Below, one piece after another: positions 19,375 through 27,015 of a stretch of 64,000 nucleotides of DNA. A model generated the notes under the pieces. That model was not told the DNA's origin. It saw only the letters and a list, made by a program, of their open reading frames with translations, and ran no database searches. The position numbers were made by a program, and so were the translations under genes. This DNA comes from Fulvimarina sp040239565 (lineage in GTDB: Bacteria; Pseudomonadota; Alphaproteobacteria; Rhizobiales; Rhizobiaceae), in contig NZ_JBEHWS010000003.1 of NCBI RefSeq assembly GCF_040239565.1, forward strand, positions 1-64,000. The letters run 5' to 3'. The number at the start of each line of letters is the position of its first letter. The stretch's first letter is position 1.

Positions 19375-19417
19375 AGTTTTAAGGCAATGACGAAGAACAA
19401 ATCCCAGGGATCGAGGC

Positions 19418-20233
19418 ATGGCTGAGACACGCATCGCGGTGTTCGGAGCGGCCGGACGTATGGGCCGCACCATCATCAGGATCGTTTCCGAGATGGAGGG
19501 AGCTTCCCTCGTCTCGGCGCTCGAATCGGCGAGTTCCTCCTCTCTTGGCGACGATGCCGGGAGCCTTGCCGGCCTGAAGCGGGCGGGCGTCGCTGTCACG
19601 TCAGATATCGCGAGCGCGCTGGAACGCGCCGATGCCGTGATCGATTTTTCCGCACCAGCCGCCAGCGCCATGCTTTCTGAAGCTGCGGCGAAGGCAGGCT
19701 GCGCCCATATCATCGGAACCACGGGATTTTCCGCCGATCACGAGGACCGGATCGCGAAATCTGCCGAAGCGACGGCGATTGTGAAGTCGGGCAATATGAG
19801 CCTCGGCGTCAATCTGCTCGCCGGCCTCGTCGAGCAGGCGGCCCGCGCCCTGCCCCGAAATCTCTTCGACATCGAAGTCCTGGAAATGCACCACAAGCAC
19901 AAGGTGGACGCGCCGTCCGGCACCGCCCTCCTCCTTGGCGAGGCCGCCGCCACGGGTCGCGATATCGAGCTCTCCGACAACAGCGTGCGCGTTCGCGACG
20001 GCCAGACAGGCCCGCGCGAGACCGGCACTATCGGCTTTGCGACGCTTCGCGGTGGCTCGGTGGTCGGTGAGCATTCCGTCATCTTCGCAGGCGAAGGCGA
20101 GCGGATCGAACTCTCCCATCAGGCTGGCGACCGTGAGATCTTCGCACGCGGTGCGGTATCGGCGGCGATCTGGACAAAGGGCCGTAAGCCGGGTCTCTAT
20201 TCCATGCGCGACGTTCTCGGCCTCACCAGCTGA
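19418..20233 (+). CDS. dapB: 4-hydroxy-tetrahydrodipicolinate reductase
   Basis: NAD(P)H-dependent reductase of the lysine/diaminopimelate pathway. The 271-residue protein starts with the nucleotide loop VFGAAGRMGRTII. The catalytic block EMHHKHKVDAPSGTAL contains the conserved His and Lys, and IGFATLRGGSVVGEH is the usual later motif. The family length is normal. It is followed by gpmA after 43 bases and a GNAT gene, forming a probable operon. Confidence 0.95.
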   Translation: MAETRIAVFGAAGRMGRTIIRIVSEMEGASLVSALESASSSSLGDDAGSLAGLKRAGVAVTSDIASALERADAVIDFSAPAASAMLSEAAAKAGCAHIIGTTGFSADHEDRIAKSAEATAIVKSGNMSLGVNLLAGLVEQAARALPRNLFDIEVLEMHHKHKVDAPSGTALLLGEAAATGRDIELSDNSVRVRDGQTGPRETGTIGFATLRGGSVVGEHSVIFAGEGERIELSHQAGDREIFARGAVSAAIWTKGRKPGLYSMRDVLGLTS

Positions 20234-20276
20234 CCTCTCAACCCACATCGATCTTCAAAGAAGGATAGTGCAGGAC

Positions 20277-20897
20277 ATGTCGGGCACCCTGGTCCTCGTC
20301 CGCCACGGACAGAGCGAATGGAACAAACAGAACCTCTTCACCGGCTGGAAAGATCCGGATCTGACTGAGCAGGGCGTGGAGGAAGCGAAAGCGGGCGGTC
20401 AGCGCCTGAAGGCGGCAGGCTACACCTTCGATCTCGGCTTCACCTCAAAGCTCGGCCGCGCCCAGCGGACGATGAAGCTGATCCTCGAGGAGATCGGCCA
20501 GAGCGATCTCGACGTTACAGAAAACCTCGCCCTCAACGAGCGCGACTATGGCGACCTCGCAGGTCTCAACAAGGACAACGCCCGCCAGAAGTGGGGCGAC
20601 GAGCAGGTTCACCAGTGGCGCCGGTCCTACGACGTGCCGCCGCCAAACGGCGAGAGCCTGAAGGACACCGGCGCGCGGGTCTGGCCGTATTATCTCCACG
20701 ACATCCAGCCCTCGGTCCTGCGTGGCAACACGGTGATCGTCTCGGCCCACGGCAACAGCCTCCGCGCACTCGTGATGGCACTCGAGGGCATGACGCCGGA
20801 GGAGATCCTGCAATACGAGATCGCGACCGGAGTGCCGATCGTCTACAAGCTCAACGCGGACTCAACGATCTCCGAGAAAACCGTCCTCAAGGCCTGA
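20277..20897 (+). CDS. gpmA: 2,3-bisphosphoglycerate-dependent phosphoglycerate mutase
   Basis: Interconverts 3- and 2-phosphoglycerate in glycolysis and gluconeogenesis. The phosphohistidine motif LVRHGQSEWN lies at the N-terminus, with NLFTGWKDPDLTEQG next, LNERDYGDLAGLNKD in the middle and the second catalytic His in VSAHGNSLRAL. The 206-residue length matches the short rhizobial form, which lacks a C-terminal extension. ATG 20277 has a weak AGGAC just upstream; the frame stays open far upstream in the dapB region but out of frame with it. Confidence 0.94.
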   Translation: MSGTLVLVRHGQSEWNKQNLFTGWKDPDLTEQGVEEAKAGGQRLKAAGYTFDLGFTSKLGRAQRTMKLILEEIGQSDLDVTENLALNERDYGDLAGLNKDNARQKWGDEQVHQWRRSYDVPPPNGESLKDTGARVWPYYLHDIQPSVLRGNTVIVSAHGNSLRALVMALEGMTPEEILQYEIATGVPIVYKLNADSTISEKTVLKA

Positions 20898-20903
20898 CGC
20901 CAA

Positions 20904-21407
20904 ATGAGCGAAAGGGCCGAAACGCCTGTCATTCGCGCCGCTTCGGAAAGCGACGCGAACAAGATCTGGCGCATCATCGAGCCGATTATCAGTGAGGGCG
21001 AAACCTACGCCCTCGACCGCCAGATGAGCCGACCCGACGCCCTCGCCTATTGGTGCGGGGCCGACCGATCGACCTTCGTCGCCGAAAGCGGCGGCGTAGT
21101 GCTCGGAACCTATTACCTGAAGCGCAATCAGGCTGGCGGCGGCTCGTATGTCGCCAATTGCGGGTACGCCGTCGCGAGCGAGGCACGCGGACGCGGCATT
21201 GCGCGGGCGATGGCGGAGCATTCACTTCAAGAGGCTCGGAAGCGCTGCTTTCGCGCGATGCAGTTCAACTTCGTCGTCTCGACCAATACCGGCGCGATCA
21301 GACTCTGGCATTCGCTCGGCTTCGAGACGCTCTGCCGGCTGCCCGAGGCCTTCGATCATCCGAAGCAAGGCTTTGTCGACGCGCTCGTCATGTGGCGCGA
21401 CCTTTAA
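20904..21407 (+). CDS. GNAT family N-acetyltransferase
   Basis: A 167-residue acetyl-CoA-dependent acyltransferase. The acetyl-CoA loop is the RGRGIAR segment near residue 93, preceded by the NCGYAVASEARG strand. The C-terminal NTGAIRLWHSLGF block is typical of the family. The substrate cannot be told from sequence. It begins 6 bases after gpmA, so it is translated from the same message. Confidence 0.85.
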   Translation: MSERAETPVIRAASESDANKIWRIIEPIISEGETYALDRQMSRPDALAYWCGADRSTFVAESGGVVLGTYYLKRNQAGGGSYVANCGYAVASEARGRGIARAMAEHSLQEARKRCFRAMQFNFVVSTNTGAIRLWHSLGFETLCRLPEAFDHPKQGFVDALVMWRDL

Positions 21408-21574
21408 GCAATACTTGAGCGTCAGAGTTTCTTGGCCACCGAAAAATCGAAGACTTGATACCTCCCAAGTCCCTACATATCAGTGGCTTCACATATGCGG
21501 CGCCGCACAATTTCCGGTCCTGAAATCGCTTGATCGCATTTCTCTATCGGCCTATGCTTTTCGAATATCGTCAC

Positions 21575-21770
21575 CGCCGGGAGAGTTCGGCCGCAAGGCC
21601 GGCGCCGAAGGAGCAACCGCCCCGGAATCTCTCAGGCCCAGGGACCGGTGGTGGCGCAAATCGTCCGAAGAGTGACCGTCTCGCCGTTGACGGTCCGCCG
21701 AAGGAGAAAACCGTCATACCGCGGTGGGCGCGGCGTCGGTGAAGCTCTCAGGCTCATAACGGACGGGGCA
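21575..21770 (+). promoter_or_regulatory. Tandem glycine riboswitch (two aptamers)
   Basis: Two consecutive copies of the glycine aptamer core are seen. Aptamer I: GGGAGAG (21579-21585), GCCGAAGGAGCAA (21604-21616), ATCTCTCAGGC (21627-21637) and GGGACCG (21641-21647). Aptamer II: GAAGAGT (21667-21673), GCCGAAGGAG (21697-21706), GCTCTCAGGC (21744-21753) and GGACGGGG (21761-21768). The short linker and the pairing of GAGAG-type with CTCTC-type blocks match the known class. Known glycine riboswitches mostly turn on glycine-use genes. The downstream gene is a DadA-type amino acid oxidoreductase, which agrees. The aptamer ends only about 40 bases before the chosen start codon, suggesting control of translation initiation or of a short terminator I could not define. 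Confidence 0.92.
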
Positions 21771-21811
21771 TAGGGATGGGTCGGACCGAAGTCCGCGCCC
21801 CACGCAACGCT

Positions 21812-23065
21812 ATGCAGACCATCGCAGTCATCGGTGCCGGTATCACCGGCATTACCACCGCTTACAAACTCATCCGCCGCGGCTTCGACGTGACCGTCTA
21901 CGACCGTCACCCCTACGCCGCCATGGAAACCTCCTTTGCCAATGGCGGCCAGCTATCGGCCTCGAACGCCGAAGTCTGGAACAAGCCATCGACCTTTCTG
22001 AAAGGTCTGAAATGGATGCTGCGCAAGGATGCGCCGCTTCTCATCCATCCCGCGCCAAGCTGGCACAAGCTCTCCTGGCTCGCCGAGTTCATGCTCGCTG
22101 CGCGCAACTACGAAGAAAACACGATCGCGACCACGCGGCTTGCGATCGAGGCCCGGCGCCATCTCCTCGACATGGCATCCGACGAGGGCTTTGCCTTCGA
22201 CGCCGAAACGCGCGGCATCCTGCACATCTATGAGGATCGCTCCGAGTTCGACGAAGCCAAGCGAGTCAACAAACTCCTGAGCCGCGGCGGGCTGGAGCGG
22301 CACGCTGTGTCTCCCGCTGAAATCGCCGCGATCGAGCCGACGATCCATGGACGCTTCATCGGCGGCTTCTATACCGAAAGCGATTTTACCGGCGACATCC
22401 ACCTCTACACCCGCAACCTTTCCGATGCCTGCGCCAGACGTGGGGCCAGGATGGCCTACGAGCACGCAGTCGAGGGTCTCGAAGCGCTTGCGGCGGGCGG
22501 CGTCGCCGTGACTGCGACAGGACCCGACGGCGAGAGCAACCGCCGCGCATTCGACGGCGTCGTCGTCTGCTCGGGTGTCGCGAGCCGACGCTTCGCGGCC
22601 CAGCTCGGCGACCGGGTGAACGTCTATCCGGTGAAGGGCTATTCCATCACCGTCCACCTCACCGACGAAGACAGCCGGGCGAGCGCGCCTTATGTCAGCC
22701 TCCTCGACGATCATGCGAAGATCGTCACCAGCCGCCTCGGCGCGAACCGGTTCCGGCTGGCGGGAACTGCCGAATTCGCCGGCCTCAACAAGGACATCAA
22801 GGAAGCCCGTATTCGCCCTCTCGTCGACTGGTGCCGCAAACGCTTCCCCGGCGTTTCCACCGAAGAGGTCACCCCATGGGCGGGCCTCCGGCCGATGATG
22901 CCGAACATGATGCCCCGCGTCGGCTCAGGACGTCGGCCTGGCGTCTTCTACAACACCGGCCACGGCCATCTCGGCTGGACGCTCTCTGCGATCACTGCGG
23001 AGATGATCTCCAGAGAGATCGAGACCGCTTCCCGCGCGACCACGAAGAGCAGGATCGCGGCCTGA
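21812..23065 (+). CDS. FAD-dependent oxidoreductase, D-amino acid dehydrogenase (DadA) type
   Basis: A 417-residue flavoprotein of the DAO/DadA family, which oxidises amino acids or N-methyl amino acids (D-alanine, glycine, sarcosine and similar) to imines. The FAD-binding GAGITGITTAY loop is at residues 8-18; NGGQLSASNAEVWN and the late NTGHGHLGWT (FAD ribityl contact) are DadA hallmarks, as is PWAGLRPMMPNMMP. The start chosen, MQTIAVIGAG at 21812, matches family length. An in-frame ATG at 21776 with a nearby GGGG would add 12 residues of non-conserved sequence. The gene lies directly behind a tandem glycine riboswitch, so glycine, or a substrate that yields glycine such as sarcosine, is the likely link. 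A Fae-like gene follows. Confidence 0.88.
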   Translation: MQTIAVIGAGITGITTAYKLIRRGFDVTVYDRHPYAAMETSFANGGQLSASNAEVWNKPSTFLKGLKWMLRKDAPLLIHPAPSWHKLSWLAEFMLAARNYEENTIATTRLAIEARRHLLDMASDEGFAFDAETRGILHIYEDRSEFDEAKRVNKLLSRGGLERHAVSPAEIAAIEPTIHGRFIGGFYTESDFTGDIHLYTRNLSDACARRGARMAYEHAVEGLEALAAGGVAVTATGPDGESNRRAFDGVVVCSGVASRRFAAQLGDRVNVYPVKGYSITVHLTDEDSRASAPYVSLLDDHAKIVTSRLGANRFRLAGTAEFAGLNKDIKEARIRPLVDWCRKRFPGVSTEEVTPWAGLRPMMPNMMPRVGSGRRPGVFYNTGHGHLGWTLSAITAEMISREIETASRATTKSRIAA

Positions 23066-23091
23066 AGCTCAGAACATCCAGCCACAAAAAA

Positions 23092-23120
23092 CACCGCCAC
23101 GCGATTGCCGCGCGGCGGTG
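23092..23120 (+). other. GC-rich hairpin between oxidoreductase and Fae-like gene
   Basis: CACCGCC-A-CGCG pairs with CGCG-C-GGCGGTG around an ATTGC loop, one A-C mismatch. There is no T-run after it, so it is a poor intrinsic terminator. It may stabilise the upstream message 3' end or be a processing site that sets different levels of the two proteins. Confidence 0.45.
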
Positions 23121-23167
23121 CGATCTGATACCGCCGCTCCAGGATCAAGACATCAAGTGGAGAACCC

Positions 23168-23716
23168 ATGTCCGATCGTATCATCATGCGCACCGGTGAA
23201 GCCCTCGTCGCGGGAGGCCCTCCGGGCACGGCAGCCGAGCCCGAGGTCGTCATCGGCGAACTCGACGGCCCGGTCGGCACCGCGCTCGCCACCCTCACCG
23301 GCGATCAGGTCGCCGGCCACAGCCGCGTCTTCGCGCTGCTCAACACCGACATCATGGTGCGTCCGGTCACGCTCTGCACCTCGAAGGTCACCGTCGACAA
23401 TCCGAAATACACCAACATCCTGATGGGCACGGTGCAGTTCGCCATCGCCAACGGCGTGCTCGATGCCGTGCGCGAAGGGCTTCTGCCGAAGGATCGGGTC
23501 AACGATCTCGGCATCATCTGCTCGGTCTGGCTGGCGCCGACCATCGTCGATGTCGAGGACCTCGATCACAAGGTTCTCTTCGACATTCACCGCAAGGGCA
23601 TGACGAGCGCCATTCGCAAGGCGATGTCGAACGAGCCCTCGATCGACTGGCTGCTCGAGAACCAGGACAAGATCACCCACAAATACTACCAGCAAGGTCT
23701 CGACGGTAAGATCTGA
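23168..23716 (+). CDS. Formaldehyde-activating enzyme (Fae) family protein, His-lacking variant
   Basis: A 182-residue homologue of Fae, which in methylotrophs condenses formaldehyde with tetrahydromethanopterin. Shared blocks by eye are GEALV at the N-terminus, the VVIGELDGPVGTAL segment, SKVTVDN-K-T and a C-terminal IRKAMSNEP that matches the Fae pattern IQRAVNGEP. The histidine that precedes the IIG strand in true Fae (AHIDLIIG) is replaced by Glu24 (AEPEVVIG), so classic catalysis is doubtful. Such Fae-like proteins exist in many non-methylotrophic Rhizobiales; their ligand is not established. GTGGAG lies about 6 bases before ATG 23168. It follows the riboswitch-controlled oxidoreductase by 102 bases and ends in a strong terminator, so it belongs to the same unit. 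Confidence 0.82.
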   Translation: MSDRIIMRTGEALVAGGPPGTAAEPEVVIGELDGPVGTALATLTGDQVAGHSRVFALLNTDIMVRPVTLCTSKVTVDNPKYTNILMGTVQFAIANGVLDAVREGLLPKDRVNDLGIICSVWLAPTIVDVEDLDHKVLFDIHRKGMTSAIRKAMSNEPSIDWLLENQDKITHKYYQQGLDGKI

Positions 23717-23738
23717 CCGAACGAACCCGACGCACGAA

Positions 23739-23777
23739 AAAACGCCGCCCCGAGCCATGCTCCGGGCGGCGTTTTTG
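23739..23777 (+). terminator. Strong intrinsic terminator after the glycine-riboswitch unit
   Basis: AACGCCGCCC pairs with GGGCGGCGTT, extended inside by GAGC/GCTC around CAT, with A-rich and T-rich flanks (GTTTTTG on the right). It sits 23 bases after the Fae-like stop and can also serve the convergent yihY-type gene. Confidence 0.88.
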
Positions 23778-23804
23778 TTTTCTGCCATTCGTATGTCGGA
23801 AGGA

Positions 23805-24770
23805 TCAGTCCTTGTTGCGAAGTGCCGCGATCTGGTCGGCGAGTTCGGCCCGGCGGTTTCCCGGTTCGCGCTCCTTGCCGACAGTCGTATCCTCGCCGGT
23901 CTGGTGTTCGAGCTGTGCGTTGAGCTCCGCGCCCGCCAAGAGAATGATCATCATGATCCAGGTCCACATGAGGAAGACGATGATCGAGGCCATCGAGCCA
24001 TAGGTGGCGTCGAAGTTCTTCACGTTCGCCGCATAGAAGCTGAAGCCGATCGAGGCGATCACCCAGCCGAGAATGGTCAGCACCGCGCCCGGCGTCAGCC
24101 ATTTGAAGGTGGGCGAGCGCCGGTCCGGCCCAAACCGGAAGAGGCCCGCGATCCAGGCCATCGCCAGAAGCGCCAGAAGAATAGGCGGAATAATCGCGAC
24201 GAGGACTGTCACGCCGGCCGGAAGCGGCAGTAAGGACAGAATCGAAGGGATGACAACAAGCGTCGCGATCGCGAAAATCGCCAAAACGATGCTGGCGACC
24301 ACGAACCCCATCGAGATCAGATTTTGCTTGATGAAGCCACGCTCGTCCTTTTCCTCGTAAGCGATGTTCGTGGCCTTGAAGAGAGCCTTCACGCCTTTGG
24401 TCGAGGAATAGATCGAGAGAAGCAGCGAGATCGCGAAGGCAATCGAAAGCGAGGATTCGGTCTGGCTCGTCAACCGCTCGAGCTGGGACTGGATGATGCC
24501 GAGCGCACCCGAGGGTACGATCCCTTCGAGGTTCGATATCTGCGACTGGATCGTCGCGGGATCGGCAAGGAGGCCGTAGATCGCAACAAGTGCGGTGATC
24601 GCCGGGAAGAGTGCAAGCAGGATGTAGAAGGTGATGCCGGCCGCAATGAGGGTCACGCTGTGGTCATCGAAGCGGTCCTTCACCCGCATGACCACGTCTT
24701 TCCAGCCCTGTTTGGGAATCTCCGCAGGTGACTTGGCGTAGCGACCCGCGCTGTTGTCCGTCGTGCTCAT
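23805..24770 (-). CDS. YihY/virulence factor BrkB family membrane protein
   Basis: A 321-residue inner-membrane protein with about six hydrophobic segments. The family block ITFYILLALFPAITALVAIYG follows the first cytoplasmic stretch, and GSMASIIVFLMWTWIMMIILLAGAELNAQLEH (residues about 255-287, quoted here in part only as GSMASIIVFLMW and LAGAELNAQLEH) is the typical C-terminal signature. The cytoplasmic tail is charged. Function is unknown; early naming as ribonuclease BN was mistaken. It is monocistronic. Confidence 0.88.
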   Translation of the reverse strand: MSTTDNSAGRYAKSPAEIPKQGWKDVVMRVKDRFDDHSVTLIAAGITFYILLALFPAITALVAIYGLLADPATIQSQISNLEGIVPSGALGIIQSQLERLTSQTESSLSIAFAISLLLSIYSSTKGVKALFKATNIAYEEKDERGFIKQNLISMGFVVASIVLAIFAIATLVVIPSILSLLPLPAGVTVLVAIIPPILLALLAMAWIAGLFRFGPDRRSPTFKWLTPGAVLTILGWVIASIGFSFYAANVKNFDATYGSMASIIVFLMWTWIMMIILLAGAELNAQLEHQTGEDTTVGKEREPGNRRAELADQIAALRNKD

Positions 24771-25054
24771 CGATTGGTCGGCCCGTGAAGTCGTGGGTTA
24801 CAGCCTGCCGGAAAATGCCGACCGCAACTTGAAAAAGCGATTGACATAGCAAGTCTGGCAAACTGTTTGGGGTTCCCGCGAATGTGCCGCAACCTCGCCA
24901 GAATTCATCGAGCCGGCAAAGATGCGCGCGCCACTTCGGGGCGCCACGCAAGCTATCTATTATTCTGAATGCTCGGTGAATGGGCGTTTCCGGGTGAGTT
25001 CACGTCACGGCTGCGATCCTGGCCCCATACGAAGCCAATACCCAGGAGCCTCCC

Positions 25055-25423
25055 ATGATCGCCAAGCTCATCCGCAACGCCTGTCTCGCCGCTGCCGTCT
25101 CGTTCGGGGTCATCGGCGCTTCCGCCGCTCCTGCCGCCGCCAATGGTATCGGCTTCGGCATCACAATCGGAAACGGCCATGTGCAGACCCATTATCGCGG
25201 TGGCCGAGGCTACCGTGGCCGACATGCGCATGGCCGCCGGGCGCGCGCCTGCAGCCCGCGCCGGGCCGTTCGCAAGGCCCGCCGCATCGGCGTTCACCGC
25301 GCTCGCGTCATTCGCGCCGGTCGTCGCGGTGTCGCCGTCGCCGGCCGTATGCGCGGCGACCGGGTCGTCGTGCGCTTCGGCAATCGTCCGAACTGCCCGG
25401 TTCGCCACATTCGCGGCCGTTAA
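25055..25423 (+). CDS. Small Arg-rich secreted protein, unknown
   Basis: A 122-residue protein with a signal peptide (MIAKLIRNACLAAAVSFGVI then SAAPAAANG). The mature part of about 93 residues holds roughly 25 arginines and 5 histidines and two cysteines (RACSP and PNCPV), after a Gly-rich start. It would be very basic in the periplasm. CAGGAG lies 8 bases before ATG 25055. Its TAA stop shares a TTAA with the stop of the opposite SIMPL gene. No family is recognised; a nucleic-acid- or LPS-binding role is only a guess from charge. Confidence 0.7.
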   Translation: MIAKLIRNACLAAAVSFGVIGASAAPAAANGIGFGITIGNGHVQTHYRGGRGYRGRHAHGRRARACSPRRAVRKARRIGVHRARVIRAGRRGVAVAGRMRGDRVVVRFGNRPNCPVRHIRGR

Positions 25424-26202
25424 TTCGATCGGCCGATGGAAAACGTGATCTCGATCGAGGCGGAGCGGGTGATCTCGCCTGCCTCGATCGGCACACCGCC
25501 TCCGCCACTATCGGCAGCCATGCGCATCCGCATCATTTCCGGCTGGGGCCCCCGGTCGGCCGAAGGCTCGGAGATCGAAACGATCCGGTCGATCGAGACG
25601 CCTGCCGCCTCGGCATAGAATTCGGCCTTCGCCCGAGCGTCCTCGACCGCGCTGCGGCGCGCTTCGGACAGGAGCGCCTCATCCTCGGCAAGCGCGAAAC
25701 TCACATCCCCGCCCTGATTGACGCCGAGATCGATCGCCTTGTCGAGATAAGCGCCCACATCTGCGATCTCGCGTACCGTGACCGACAGCGTATTGCGCGC
25801 CTCGTATCCAACGATCTCGTTCTGCTGTCCGCCACCCGGCAGGGACCGGTCGACCGAGCCATACTGGGGAAAGATCTGGATCGTCGCTGTCTGAAGATCG
25901 CGGTCCTCGGCGCCGAGTTCGCGCATGCCGGCGATCACTTCGCGCATCGCCGCGCTTGTCCCCTCGACGGCTGCCTTTGCCGTCTCGCCCTGACGCAGCA
26001 CTGTGAAACCGAGCACGGCCTCGTCAGGCTTCGCGCTCGCCTCGCCATATCCGGTGACGGTGACGGTGCCCCGCGCCGGCGCCTCGGTTGCAGTCTCCTG
26101 AGCGAGAGCGGGTCGAGCCCCCATGAATGCCGGGCCTGAGAGAATGGCAGCAGCAGCCAAAAGGCTGAGACTGCTCCGCGTGATTTCGTTCCGTTTCGTC
26201 AT
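25420..26202 (-). CDS. SIMPL domain (DUF541) periplasmic protein
   Basis: A 260-residue exported protein: signal peptide (SLSLLAAAAILSGPAF, cleavage near ALAQ), then a SIMPL/DUF541 domain. Family features are VTVTGYGEASAKPDEAVLGF at the start, DLQTATIQIFPQY, and the ARAKAEFYAEAAGVSIDRIVSI block. Members such as E. coli YggE are linked to oxidative stress, without a known activity. Two Met codons lie 6 bases apart; ATG 26202 is chosen because GAGGAGA abuts the first ATG (26208) but is correctly spaced for the second. Confidence 0.87.
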   Translation of the reverse strand: MTKRNEITRSSLSLLAAAAILSGPAFMGARPALAQETATEAPARGTVTVTGYGEASAKPDEAVLGFTVLRQGETAKAAVEGTSAAMREVIAGMRELGAEDRDLQTATIQIFPQYGSVDRSLPGGGQQNEIVGYEARNTLSVTVREIADVGAYLDKAIDLGVNQGGDVSFALAEDEALLSEARRSAVEDARAKAEFYAEAAGVSIDRIVSISEPSADRGPQPEMMRMRMAADSGGGGVPIEAGEITRSASIEITFSIGRSN

Positions 26203-26393
26203 TTCCATTCTCCTCGCATCGATTCTTCGTCTGCGCCGACTCGCACCGCTGATCGTCGGCGGAAGCTGCTCGGAAACCAAGACGTTTTCGGGGCACCGCC
26301 AGCACCGCCCGATCTATGCGGATATTGTCGGCGGCAACCATGAAGTGCCGAAGATGGATTGCCGTCGCGCGCGGTTCGGCTTATCCATTTCAC

Positions 26394-26921
26394 ATGGTAT
26401 CGGTGCCGCTTCAATTGTTCGTCCTGAGACACGCCCACTCGTCATGGGCCTTGCCCGGTCAGCGGGACCACCAACGCGCGCTCGACGACCGGGGGCGCGA
26501 GGACGCCAAACGTCTTGCCGAGGCGATCGAGGCCGAGGGAATCGCCATCGATTGTGTCCAATGCTCCTCGGCGACCCGGGCCAAGGAAACCCTCGAAATC
26601 GTCGAGCCCGCGTTCAAGTCGATCGGCGAGACGATCATGTCGGACGATCTCTACGCCCTCGGACCGGAAGCCTATGTCGCGGCGATGTGCGCTGCCCTGG
26701 ACGCGCGAAGCGTTCTGATCATCGGCCACAACCCGATGATCGAGGATTTCTGCCTTTCCCTCGTCGCAGAGGACAGCAAGGCCTGGTTCAAGCTTCGCGA
26801 GGGGCTGCCGACCTGCGGCTTCGTCGAATTTTCGGTGAATGACGGCGATGGCGGGTTCGAGACTCTGAAGAACGGCGGCGGCACCATGCAGCGCATTCTC
26901 CTGCCGCGTGAAATGGCCTGA
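26394..26921 (+). CDS. sixA: Histidine phosphatase family protein, SixA type
   Basis: A 175-residue phosphoglycerate-mutase-fold phosphatase. The catalytic motif LFVLRHAHSSW lies at residues 8-18, with SSATRAKETLEIV and the second catalytic histidine in LIIGHNPMIED. SixA removes phosphate from phosphohistidine, for example on phosphotransfer proteins. The start ATG 26394 gives the family N-terminus; the frame is open to 26316. It diverges from the SIMPL gene and precedes the ycjX-ycjF pair by 94 bases. Confidence 0.85.
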   Translation: MVSVPLQLFVLRHAHSSWALPGQRDHQRALDDRGREDAKRLAEAIEAEGIAIDCVQCSSATRAKETLEIVEPAFKSIGETIMSDDLYALGPEAYVAAMCAALDARSVLIIGHNPMIEDFCLSLVAEDSKAWFKLREGLPTCGFVEFSVNDGDGGFETLKNGGGTMQRILLPREMA

Positions 26922-27015
26922 CTTCAAAAGCTCGTTTGCCAGCTCGTCGCAGCGCGGCACTGCCTGACCTATATGGAGGCTCGAACACAGGCTCTAGACA
27001 GCAGGCCCTCACTTC

